Positions 1-9,808 of a stretch of 64,000 nt of DNA are shown here, in pieces. This DNA is from Diphasiastrum complanatum (Eukaryota; Streptophyta; Lycopodiopsida; Lycopodiales; Lycopodiaceae): NCBI GenBank assembly GCA_029204225.1, contig CM055095.1:59480865-59544864 (forward strand), read 5' to 3'. Both the position numbers and the translations under genes were made by a program. Position 1 is the stretch's first letter, and the number at the start of each line of letters is the position of its first letter. The notes under the pieces were generated by a model. It made no database searches. It had not been told where the DNA came from and saw only the letters and a list, made by a program, of their open reading frames with translations.

Positions 1-1431
1 GTCCAACAAAGACTCTTGTTGGCTAAAACCCTTAAAAAAAACGGTTACAATTTCATTGACTAATATTTGATATTGTGTTGGGAAACACCTAGGGCTTAAT
101 TCACTTGGAGCAAGCGAGGCATGAAATTGTGCACATAGTGGCATAGGCATCTTGGTTGGGCACTACATTACACCCATAAAAGTCTTGGCAAGGACTAGCT
201 ATTCAATTTTGTCTTGATTCGAGTGGAATAAAAATCCTAAAGGGTGAACCGTATGCGATATTGATAATTGAACTATAGAGATTGTGTAGAAGCATGTTCG
301 CTCTGTCCTAATGCACCTAGCACTCACTTTCCTCTCAACAAATGATGGATAAGGAGATCTCAGAAGATCTAGGACCCTAAAACACTTCTATCTTGAACCT
401 GGCTGGTTTCCAAGCATAGAAAGGAAGATTGAAAACACATGCAACACTTTGCACACACTAAGAATGGATTACAAACTCAAACCCACCTGAACACACTCTT
501 TCTTAAGCTCTCAAACTTTCCAGCAAGTGACCAAATCAAGTTATGGTGTGCAGAGTTACTTGCATTTTTAGAAAATACAAAAGACTAGGCTGCCAAAAAT
601 ACCTAGAATTGAACAAAGTTGATCAATATATGATCAACACACTAAGATATTGATTCAACCTGTAAAACCACATTAAACCACACTTCAAAAAGTTTATAAA
701 CTCCAGCAAGTGATAAGTACAAGTTTTAGAGGTGAAAGAAAGAGCACACTTAGTGAATCACAAGACTAGCTTCACTAGCTTGTCAAATCTTGGTGTTTAG
801 ATGTAGATCTAAGATCACTTCACATGACAATGTTTCTAAACCTGTTAAGAACCTGAAAACAAATTTGCATAATGGTTAAAACCTTCCAGCAAATGCTCCA
901 ATCAAATTACATAAGGAGATTACTTACATGCTCAACAAAGTACACCAAAATTTATGCAAAAGATTGTTGACAATTTGTTCACCCAAAAGGGGATCTTTCA
1001 TCCAAGTGGGAGCTTTTCTCAGCCTTTTGGAGAATTATAAAATCACTCAAAGAGTATTTGTCATCCACTTAAGGAGAAGGTTCATCCACTTAAGGAGAGT
1101 GTTCATCCACAAAGGAGAGTGTTCATCCATAGAAGTGGAGATTGTCAACAATACATTGAACAGAACATTGTTAGTATTGAATATGCACAAGCCTCACAAT
1201 CAACAAATGATTAGGTGTTATGATCTGATCCAAAATAGCTTCTTCTCAGCCTCTAATCTTCAATAGACCTGAAATATGCCTTTGATCCACAAGTTCAGCT
1301 CAACAAACAAAGGTTAGTAAGATTTGATCAACATTGCAATGCATAATCATGCTAGAACTTGATTGAAACATCCAAATATCACTATAAATGGAAACCTTAC
1401 TAAAAATAATAGCCAGCTAGTTCTGATACCA
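1..1431 (-). mobile_element. 5' leader region of a minus-strand copia-type element (remnant)
   Basis: No convincing coding region lies here. The right end carries a sequence complementary to a tRNA-Met-type primer-binding site (GTTCTGATACCA, 1420-1431), directly followed by TGTGG, as expected where an interior meets its 5' LTR on the minus strand. The segment is therefore probably the untranslated leader of an LTR element running off the left edge. Apart from a short tandem repeat at 1060-1134, I see nothing else in it. Confidence 0.4.
1060..1134. repeat. short tandem repeat, unit about 21 bp
   Basis: Four imperfect copies of a unit of the form TCATCCACTTAAGGAGARGGT lie head to tail. The last copies are degenerate. 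It sits inside the putative retroelement leader. Confidence 0.75.
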
Positions 1432-1500
1432 TGTGGAAAAAGTGGATCTTGAATGGATCCAAACTCCCAAATGTTCTGGCTAAGATCTTTGCACAACAAG
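1432..1500 (-). repeat. truncated copia LTR
   Basis: It begins with TG immediately after the inverted primer-binding site and is cut after 69 bp by the next element, which starts with TGTCATGCCC at 1501. The five bases before that junction (ACAAG) would be the left target duplication of the inserting element; the right copy is not in the window. Confidence 0.4.
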
Positions 1501-1995
1501 TGTCATGCCCATGACTGGTCTCGGGTAGCGTGTCCACGCTAGGGACCAGTAGACCAACAACCTGTAAGTTAATTGTGACTATAAGGAAATTGGGGCCCTT
1601 ATGTGTACATGGTCATAATTAATGGTTGTAGGCCTAAACACATGGTGGTGGAGTTGGTATGGGTCTATCAGTGAGTCATTAGGGGACTGGATGACGTGGC
1701 CCAGATAGGCTGCAGAGGTGTCCAGTGAGGTGTCACAGTGCACTACTAGTGGTGCATGGGCCTTGGGAGAGTATAAGTATACCTGTTGGGCTCTCACTAA
1801 TGTAGGCTTGATTTGTGAGGAGTAGCTACATGCTGCTAGTGTGACTCCTCTTTCCATGACTCTAATTGATCCATAGCTTGGGGGCTAGATCCGTACGATC
1901 TAGGTTTGGTTGGGTTGGTTTAACCTCCATCGGTTCCCATGTGTTGTTGCTTTGTATGGTATGCTTAGGCTAGAATCCTGTTGTGAGGACTTTAT
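1501..1995 (+). repeat. 5' LTR of a Ty3/gypsy element
   Basis: It starts TGTCATGCCCATGACTGG, a start common in plant chromovirus-type LTRs, and ends a few bases before a primer-binding-like site (TGGTATTAGAGC, 1998-2009; one mismatch to the usual initiator-Met site). The exact 3' end is uncertain by a few bases. The pol fragment downstream is on the same strand, which supports the assignment. Confidence 0.6.
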
Positions 1996-1997
1996 AT

Positions 1998-2009
1998 TGG
2001 TATTAGAGC
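1998..2009 (+). other. primer-binding site (tRNA-Met type)
   Basis: TGGTATTAGAGC differs from the canonical TGGTATCAGAGC by one base and directly follows the LTR. Confidence 0.65.
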
Positions 2010-2479
2010 CAGTCTAAGCAGGATTTACCATTGAAAGTGCTAAGTGGAAATCTCGACGTTTTCTCGAGAATCCGAAGGAGTAAGCAACAAAACGGTGGAA
2101 TTGTGGAATTTTCTGTTGGCTGTTGAGTGTTGGTGATATTTGACAGGATTGCATGGCTGCTCTCTGTGAAAGTATAGGCTTATGCTTCAGTTTCCAGCAA
2201 ACTAACAATTTGTTTTCAGGGTTAGGAGCTTGTAGAGCCATTTTGGAGAATGGTTGGGTTCAGAACGAGTGGCTATTGGATAAAGTAGTTGTCATAACCT
2301 GCGAACCAAAGTTTCTGGAAAATTTTGGCAGCATAACTGCTGTTTTTCAAGCATAGTGAAGCAAAACCCTGCAAAATCTTGAATTTAAATCATTGCTTAT
2401 GTTGGAAACAAGTTAAGAAAAGCTAAAGCAACTGTAAATCACTGGCAAAGCAAGGTAATCTGCAAAGAACAGCAGATGT
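2010..2479 (+). other. degenerate gypsy interior without recognisable gag
   Basis: A full gypsy element would carry a gag of about 1 kb here. Only about 470 bp is present and no gag or zinc-knuckle motif is readable, so gag appears deleted or decayed. Confidence 0.4.
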
Positions 2480-3755
2480 ATGTGCCTTGTTGCTTCCTGC
2501 AATCAAAATCTTGGAAAACTATGTTTTAAATCCCTAAAAGATAGTACTGGAATGTTGCTGGTTGTTGTCCTCCATAGCACCCTGAAATATGCAAATGTTA
2601 AGCACTGTGTGTGGGAACGGAAAGCAAAGTCGTCAAGTTTCATGACTGTGGATTTACCGGCAGGTAAATTGGAAGTCAATTCGCTAAATAATTGTGACTG
2701 TACTTGTAACTTTAGTGCAATCTCTTTCAAGCCTAATGAATTGTTTCGTGTGAGATACAATATTTTAGGAAAAGACATGAATGTGCTATTTGATTCAGGT
2801 ACTACTCACAATTTTTTGAATGCTCGACTTGTGCAGAAGCTCTGAGTGCCCACCATGGCCAGTGATCACCGTTACGTGGTCCGTCTTGCCTCAGGGTCGG
2901 ACACTGAGATTTGGGATGTCAAAGTCTCGAACTTAGAGCTTCGGTTGCAAGACTACGTTGAGTCGTTGGATTTCCATGTCATGAATCTGGACCGGACTGA
3001 TGTCATTTTGGGCTATGAATGGTTTTTTGGCAAGTCAGACCCTTTAGAGATAGATTTTAAAAATCATTCTATGGTATTTAAAGATAAGTTTGATCAGATT
3101 GTCTCTATTTTTGGAGAGACCAATGTACTTCCATTGCCAATGATTTCCTAGGCTAAATTAATTGAGAAACTTCATGATTCTGAGTATGAACTCTTTCACT
3201 TGCTTTTGAAATCTCGTATGCATTGTGATGTTGGGGATGTGAATGTGTTTTCATGCTTTAACTACGAAAATTCGCATCAGGAACAATATCTTTTGCAAGA
3301 TTTAAAGTAGAGTTTAATGAAGTTTTTCCGAAGCAGCTACCTTATGGACTACCACCCGCTTGGTCGGTAGATCATAAGATAGATCTTTTGCCCGATAGCC
3401 CTCCTATCTTCAAACAACCATATCGGTTTAGTCAGAAGGAAGAGGAGGAAGTGGCTAGACAGATTGAGGAGTACCTAAGGATGGGACACATAAGACTAAG
3501 TAAATCTCTGTGGAGAGTACCTATCCTTCTTAAGAGTAAGAGAGATGGGAGTTTTCGGCTATGTGTAGATTACAAGGGTCTGAACAAACTAACAGTTAAA
3601 AATAAATACCCGTTGGCCAGGATGGACGATCTCATAGATCGATTGAATGAAGTTAAATACTTCACGAAAATTGATCTACGTATGGGATACCATCAGATTT
3701 GGATACATCCGGAAGATGTATCTAAAATTGGTTCTAGGACCAGGTTGCAGAGGAG
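2480..3755 (+). pseudogene. Ty3/gypsy pol fragment (protease and N-terminal reverse transcriptase)
   Basis: The aspartic protease is visible as LFDSGTTHNFL near 2795, followed by the typical downstream stretch ending LDRTDVILGYEWF. After several in-frame stops, reverse transcriptase follows from about 3388, with FRLCVDYKGLNKLTVKNKYP and YFTKIDLRMGYHQIWI, the conserved early RT blocks. The catalytic YxDD block is absent because the frame is cut at 3755 (just after SKIGSRTRLQR) by insertion of another LTR. Stops occur at 2843-2845, 3149-3151 and in the linker, so the copy is dead. Pol order and the preceding LTR and primer site on the same strand mark a gypsy, probably chromovirus-like, element. 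Confidence 0.85.
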
Positions 3756-4424
3756 TGTAGTGCATTTTTCTGGTCAAAATTTCAAAATTTCAGCAACTAC
3801 AATCATTGATGCTGATTTTTTAGAAGAAAATGTGCTAGATGTATCTCATATGTGCACAATCTTCTATTATGCCACTTTTTACTGATATATAAATATGGCT
3901 ATGTTAAAGAGTAGCTAGGAAATTCTATGGCATGTTCAAATGTCATAATCAATTTTCAAATGACAGTTATATCAGACAAATTAGAGCTATTTTTACTACG
4001 TTACTATTTTTAGTAAGTTTGTTAAATAGCAATAAGCTATTTTTAGCAACACTCATAAGTGACTTTGATGGATGATAATATCGACAGTTGCTAAGTAGTT
4101 TTATTAAATGGCAATTTTTGGCCATATTGTAATGATGAAATGTACTTTATATCATGATTAATAAAGGATGACCAGAGATTGAATAAAATTAAGTTTGCTT
4201 GATTGGAGACAATACAAGAATTAGTAAATGAAAAACATTTATATCTTTGAAAAGAATATTTGAGATGGATTACTTATGAGGTGAATGGATTCAAACTTAC
4301 ATTACCTTGTAGTATAATCTATGGCAATATCCGAACTAGAAACCCAATGACTGGCTTCATAATCATACCAAGACCCCGCTATAGTGTTATGAACACTATT
4401 AAGCAACACACAAAACTTACCACA
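3756..4424 (+). repeat. 5' LTR of gypsy element A (short form)
   Basis: The LTR runs from TGTAGTGCATTT to ACCACA. The same sequence ends are found in reverse orientation at 38575-40112 and 44406-47275, which fixes both boundaries. This copy (669 bp) lacks about 870 bp present in the other two. It is inserted in the RT of the preceding gypsy element; AGGAG (3751-3755) would be the left target duplication. Confidence 0.8.
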
Positions 4425-4431
4425 TGTTTTA

Positions 4432-4448
4432 TGGCGACCACAATGGGA
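4432..4448 (+). other. primer-binding site of element A (tRNA-Arg-like)
   Basis: TGGCGACCACAATGGGA begins 7 bp after the LTR. It resembles the TGGCGAC-type sites of Tat/Ogre gypsy elements. The same site, one base changed, is found inverted at 44382-44398 beside the related LTR. Confidence 0.5.
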
Positions 4449-5621
4449 TTTAGATCCATGAAAGCCAGATACTCTAGTGGTATCCTAGTTCATATTGCCA
4501 TAGAGGATTTAGAAGGTTTAGAAGTGCTATAAATGCTCCTAATGTGAAAGAAATCGGACAAATATGAAAGGGAAACATACATCTTGATGAAAAAGAAGAA
4601 GAAAAAAAAAATTGAATATTCCACATGGAATTGACCTCGTGAAATCCTTTATATGTGTTTTGATTTTGAATGGACAATCATTATTTAATGATTGTATAGA
4701 TGAAAAATGAATGATTGTAACTTTTGATCATAATGGTATTGTGATATAAAAATTGTTGTTTGGACTTGGTGATATTTGTGAGATGTGTGAGCAAGATTGA
4801 ATGTTTTCATGATTGAGTAGTACAACAGTTTCAAGATTTGTAGAAGAAGTAAGCTATAGTGTTGGACAGAGAGGTGTAGGTGTGAAGCCTAGCCCCACCA
4901 TCCTAACCTAGTGGGTGCCATCTTGAAGTAGACAAGGAAAGTCACTCAAGAGGACTGTATCGAAATTGCATGTCTTGAATGAGTGTTATTCATACTTGAT
5001 AAACAAAAAGAAGAAAAAAAAAAATTGTGAAAAAGAAGAAGAAGAAAACATTTAGAAATGCATTAGAGGAGTTCTAAATCCCAAAAAGACCCTTTGTAAA
5101 GATTCTTTTTATATTTTTTCTCAAATTTTTCTTACACATGGACAAATCAAAACACTCAAATTTGAAATCTATGTGACGTAACCTTTTGAGTCCAAATTTT
5201 GATTCCATACTAAAAATGGCATAACTTTTTAGTGGTAAGTCCGAATTTAGCGGAGTTTGGTGCATTAAAAAGCGCTCAACAAGGGCTTTCCAATGATATG
5301 TTACATGGCAACTTTTGAGCTATGATTAAAAAGTTATGGCAAGTCAAAAATATTAGTGTTATAATAATTTAATAATAAAAAAGGCATCTTGCACGAATCC
5401 TTAAAGGGTCTTTTTGGAACTCAAAACTCTTCTAATGAAAGATGAAGAGAACTAGCTAAAGAAGCTATAAGTATTACAAACTAAGTCCAATTCAAAATTG
5501 AAATCAATCATTATCACCAAAGCTATAATTGAAAAAAAGAAAAAAAAATCATTTATACGATCATTTCACAACAATCCAATAGAACATATAAAATAAAACA
5601 AAAAAAGAAAAGAAAAAAACA
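4449..5621 (+). other. untranslated leader of gypsy element A
   Basis: This non-coding stretch joins primer site to gag. It is collinear with 43621-44381 read on the minus strand, except for a 377-bp inverted-repeat insertion at 5061-5437 that the other copy lacks. Confidence 0.7.
5061..5437. mobile_element. MITE-like element with 35-bp inverted termini
   Basis: It starts CATTAGAGGAG and ends CTCTTCTAATG. The outer 35 bases of the two ends match as inverted repeats at 30 positions. The termini match those of the 8.6-kb transposon at 6007-14589, and the sequence just inside the left end is also similar, so this is probably a non-autonomous relative. The homologous leader near 43795-43805 has no insertion there. 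There is no coding capacity and no clear target duplication. Confidence 0.85.
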
Positions 5622-6006
5622 ATGTCAATGGATGAAGAAAGTGCCAATCTACCCAGCTTTAATGGAAATGAAGATGAAGATGCAGATCTACATATTCAAA
5701 GATTCATGAATGTGTCTAGACAAAATTATGAAGAAGAAGATGATGATATGTTTAGATTATTTCTAGTAACATTGGATAATCTTGCTCTTGAATGGTATTT
5801 TGTATTGAATAAAAAGAAAATTTGCAATTGGACAAAACTTAAAACAAGCTTCTTGGATAGATTTAAAAGATGGAATTACTCTTTTGATATTATTAAACTA
5901 CTAAGTGAAATTAAATTGAAACAAAATGAACCTATTAAAAGCTTTGTTGATAGAATCAATTGTTTGGCTAAAAGATTAAGTGAAAGACTAGGAGAAGAGT
6001 TTTTCT
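5622..6006 (+). pseudogene. gag of gypsy element A, N-terminal part
   Basis: The frame begins MSMDEESANLPSFNGNEDED and carries a retrotransposon Gag domain (NLALEWYFVLNKKKICNWTKLKTSFLDRF, then NEPIKSFVDRINCLAKRL). It is over 85% alike by eye to the minus-strand gag at 43620. The frame is interrupted after about 128 codons by the DNA transposon. The gag text resumes at 14590 on the other side, so the two pieces were one gene before the insertion. Confidence 0.85.
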
Positions 6007-6041
6007 CATTAGAGGAGTTCTCAATATCAAAAAGACTCTTT
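6007..6041 (+). repeat. left terminal inverted repeat
   Basis: 35 bp, an exact reverse complement of 14555-14589. It also resembles the ends of the small elements at 5061-5437 and 54474. Confidence 0.95.
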
Positions 6042-6468
6042 GTAAAGATACTTTTATTTTTTCTCTTTAGTTTCGACCGTCACCAGGCCCAATCATAATG
6101 CACAGATTTGAAATCTACGTAACGTAGTTCAAATTAACTAAAAAATAAAAATGCAATATAAAAAACTTTGAAATTTGTGTCCGGGCAGCATGGACGTATC
6201 CCATTGGTTTCTTTTTCCTGCCCAACACGTTCTAATCTGCCCGACGTCAATATTTCAAGTTAAATTTTCTTTACTATGCTGGTTAGTATAATGAAATTTT
6301 CTATACTAGTTACAGTTATAGAAATATAGTATGTAAAGTTACATAAAATATGGTATACGCAGTAACTGTGACTATGTTGGCATTCACATTAGATTATATG
6401 TGATATGAAAAATTAAAATCAAGTAACATATCAGAGAGATTTCTGGCGCCCAAGCTTTGAAAATAGCA

Positions 6469-7667
6469 ATGGCGAGGAGACCCAGATCTACAATCGATTC
6501 TGTGATTCTTTACAATGAGAAAGATGAAGCTGATAACTGGAAGCCAACAAAATATATGAAGAACTCATGGGTATTGATGCATTTATCATCAAAGGACAAT
6601 TTTCGACAAAAGAAAAGAGAAAAAATGACTTACAAATCTTATTGGAAAGAAAATTTTTTGGAGTTTAAGACTACCCCAGGAGGTCAATCGATATCAAAAG
6701 TCTTAGTGCAACATGTATATATGCATTCAGAAATCAAAGTACATGATATCAATCCTCATGATCATCAAAAATGTAATTGTAAGTATATCAAAACATATGC
6801 ACTCCACAACAATCATAGGTGATTTCCTTTATTGATGCTCTTCAGATTATGATTTAAATGCTTCAACATTGTTTTTTTCTCTCAGATTTATATCCATCAT
6901 GCATAAGTGAATGGGAGCCCGCACAATCACTTGTAGGAATATTAGACGTGATTCACTCTGATGTTGGAAAGCTACAATACAAAGGAAGAAGTCCAAAGGA
7001 ACTTACAGATTGTGGTATCTATTTTTATGAATCTTTATATATGCCACAAACAGATGGATGTTTTGGCAAGCTCGAGGCAATTCCATTGCCTAGTTTTCAA
7101 AGTGACGAGTGGCCTACTCCTAACAACATTGTTTCTGAATCCTTGAGATGCAAGCTACTCATTGATATTAAAAATGCTATGAAGATAAGCACAGGCTCCA
7201 AAATTGTTCACCTAAGTTGGTCTATCTCATTGCATACATTTGTTGATTTTTTCTCGAGTGCTAGTATTCGTAGGACACCAACTTTATTTGTTTGCAAGAA
7301 TTTATCAGATGAGCCTTTGTCAGATCTCATGGATCAAGGCTAGGATAGTAAAACAAATAATGACATAGAATGCAGGATTAAAAAGTCCTCAATGATCTTT
7401 CATTATCATATCGAAAAGCAAATGCTCAGTCTCACATTTAGTTACCAGAGATACAAGAAAATTGAAGGTACATGGCTACCACTGGATCAAGACTTTGAAC
7501 TAAATGGTCACACAAACCGAATGGAGATAAGCATTATCTACAATGAGGAATATTTGACTATGGTTGAGGTGGAAGAGCACTGGAAGCTTGACTTTATCAG
7601 AACAGAGCTCATGCTATTACAAACCAATCTACCAACATATTTCAGATTTATCATCAACGGAAGACTC
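6469..7667 (+). pseudogene. unknown spliced gene inside the transposon
   Basis: The likely start is the ATG at 6469 (MARRPRSTIDSVILYNEKDE). The first exon reads to about 6778, where a GTAAGT donor begins an intron of about 108 bp ending CTCTCAG near 6886. The second exon reads on in one frame (DLYPSCISEWEPAQSLVGIL ...) through a single TAG at 7342 to about 7667, where another GTAAGT donor follows. I do not recognise the protein: there is no clear zinc finger, membrane segment or nuclease motif. Its position inside the terminal repeats suggests an accessory transposon protein, but it could be a captured host gene. A later exon could not be identified. Confidence 0.5.
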
Positions 7668-8029
7668 GTAAGTACTTTAAGTTTATTGCCATTTCAAAAT
7701 AGAACAAAATAATAGAAAATGTCATCATTTACAATTGCACATTCACTAATATTTGCCATGTCACAGAATTAGTAATGGCCAATAACATCCCCAGAATAGA
7801 AAACTAATCATGATTCCAAAATAAAAATAAACAAAATTTATTACCTTAGAAATATCAACATCTTGTTGAAGATGAACCACTCAAAAAACAGCTTGGCATT
7901 GTACAATGTGTACCACCCACAGCTGAATGAATTATTTTGCTGGGGTGACTGCAAAATAATTCAGTACACAAGAAATCAATTATGAAACAAAATGAATCAG
8001 ATTGAAAATATTTCATTAGAATACTGATT
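7668..8029. other. AT-rich spacer
   Basis: No coding or structural signal was found between the unknown spliced gene and the minus-strand reading frame that follows. Confidence 0.5.
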
Positions 8030-8470
8030 TTAAAATGCTATTAAGAAAGAAGAGTTTACCTCCAAGCTGACGATTTGCCAGTCTACGGAATGGGGAACGT
8101 CTATAGGAATATATTTACTTAGATATGGAATGAATATATCTACATCCTTATGCGTATTTCTCGCCGAATTCATCTTGACACGAGAACATTTAATAATATT
8201 ATTTACAGATCTCTTAATAGAGATCATAACTCTAAAACTAATACTAAAATCAAGTTCTTCTAGTCTAAAATAAAAAGGAGTACCAATTGTATCTATAACA
8301 TCCGATATGTCTTTCTCAAATTTAAGATAATCATCCGAATCTATATATGCATAGAAATTGGGAGGAGGAGGAGGAGGTGGAAGTCTAGTATCTACAGCAA
8401 TATTAGGAGTATCCAAAACAGAGGTAGCTATATTTACAGCATTATCAACAACAACATTATCTACAATGGA
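8030..8470 (-). pseudogene. acidic, proline-bearing frame downstream of the H3-like gene
   Basis: The minus-strand frame can be read from about 8470 (SEAIPESIVDNVVVDN ...) and contains the ATG at 8416, followed by a run of seven prolines, an acidic stretch (DSDDYLKFEKDISDVIDTIG) and a basic, hydrophobic end. It overlaps the 3' side of the H3-like gene's transcript in another frame. It may therefore be a C-terminal extension separated by a frameshift, or a separate exon. No domain is recognised. The polyproline run recalls the proline tail of the second H3-like gene at 25865, but this may be coincidence. Confidence 0.35.
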
Positions 8471-8514
8471 TTCTGGGATGGCTTCACTTTCTTAGGAGCA
8501 TGCTTGGGGGCTGT

Positions 8515-8979
8515 CTACTTCCTAGGATGCCTCGTAGGAAGATGAGTCCTATCTACAGGAGTTGGTCTAGGAGCAGCAGACTGAGATACATGTAACCTAC
8601 AGTACCTATCCCTCATTCTAATCAGAAGCTGAAAATCCATGGGCATTATGGTAACCCTCTTGGTATGGATGACAAGCAAACAAGAATCCTAAAAAAAAAG
8701 GCTAATATAATCTTCAGCAGCCTCCTGAAGGCACTGAAGAGCACTCGGTGTGAATCTAACGTGCTGTCCGAGATCATTTCTTGTTATGTTCCGGACAACA
8801 TGGTAGAATGGAGCTCTTGGGATCAACAGAGCTGTTGACCTCTGATACTTGCGTATCTCAGAGAGCCACCTGCTGCTGTTGCACGTTCTAGGTCTAGCAG
8901 GGGGTGTGATGGCAACCGCAAGAGATGAGGATGAGCCAGGAGAGAAGAAGTCTCTCCTTGTCTACTTTCTCCTATCCAT
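8515..8979 (-). pseudogene. centromere-type histone H3-like gene carried by the transposon
   Basis: The 155-codon frame opens MDRRK-stop-TRR, which matches the H3 start MARTKQTAR position for position with the stop at the glutamine. A serine/proline/arginine tail follows. The histone fold begins at codon 38: RWLSEIRKYQRSTALLIPRA, APF, then RFTPSALQCLQEAAEDYI, and VIHTKRVTIMPMDFQLLIRM. LLIPxAPF and QEAAEDY are typical of plant CENH3 rather than canonical H3, and loop 1 is one residue longer than in H3.1. About 28 residues follow the fold. In-frame TAG codons at codon 6 (8962-8964) and codon 97 (8689-8691) make this copy non-functional as read. There are no introns. It is divergent from the gene at 9809, with a motif-rich region between. 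Family identity is strong; a role in nucleosomes or transposition is inference. Confidence 0.88.
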
Positions 8980-9002
8980 GGGCGTGAACTATGTGATAGC
9001 AG

Positions 9003-9800
9003 ACTTGTGCGTGAAGGTTAGGATGAGAAGGAAGGGATGATAAAGAACTCGTAGAGGACCGCTATGTACGGACAGAATGTACGGTATATCGGACCTATGC
9101 GAGCTGATTATCAGAGAGAATGATTAGATTTGAGGAAAGACGCACAAGTGCGATATGGGGTGACACGTAGGAAGACGTATCGGACTTGTGCGCATGGAAG
9201 GTAGTAGGAGGAATTTTGATCGTGAAGGCGCACAAATGCGATATGCGGAGCGAAAAAAAAAGTGAAAAAAATTCATCGAAATTTATGATTTTATGTCGAG
9301 GTTCGCATGTGCGAAAGAACGTCCTGTCACACATGTGAGAGTTGTATGGACAAATGTGAGAGCGACACATGTCACTCTGTCACACTACACATGTGGGATT
9401 TGTACGATCGAATGCGAGAGCGACACGTGTTTATAAGCACTCGAATGAACATGTGACATGTGTCTAGGTGTCATTTCACACGTGTGCAGGTGTCATCTCA
9501 CACGTGCCTGCGCCTGTTGTCGAATTGAAAGTAGACACATGTCATAAGTCCGTTGACCACACGTGCAAAAATTTAGTATAAATGGCACGGAAACCGAATA
9601 ATTTTTTACCTTTTGCATTCTCAAAATTTGCGACATATCGCTTTTGTGCGCGCTCATTTCTGTCCGTTTGCTTGCAAGTATACCTACTCACGCACAAGTG
9701 CAATATTTTGTATCTGTCTACCGTACATATCCATCTTCTGCGCCATTTTGATTGTTAGTTTTGGTTCAGTTCTCCCGCGCGCACAAGTGCGATATTCACG
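9003..9800. promoter_or_regulatory. bidirectional intergenic region with repeated palindromic motif
   Basis: The region lies between the divergent starts at 8979 (minus) and 9809 (plus). It contains CGCACAAGTGCGATAT at 9141-9156 and close variants at 9228-9244, 9691-9706 and 9779-9795 (plus), and at 9635-9652 (inverted). Shorter matches occur near 9006-9015 and 9184-9193. The core GCACAAGTGC is itself nearly palindromic. Other CACACGTGTG-like palindromes fill 9300-9560. The base composition is richer in CG than the surroundings. Repeated sites suggest a DNA-binding protein, either a transcription regulator or a transposase; this is inference. Confidence 0.6.
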
Positions 9801-9808
9801 CTACTGCC

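Noticed and set aside
1420-1431. tRNA gene fragments at the TGGTATCAGAGC-like sites
   Set aside because: These 12-base matches are primer-binding sites beside LTRs; no cloverleaf sequence surrounds them.
8515-8979. Programmed read-through of TAG codons in the H3-like gene
   Set aside because: Neighbouring genes also have frameshifts and other stops, so simple decay explains the data.
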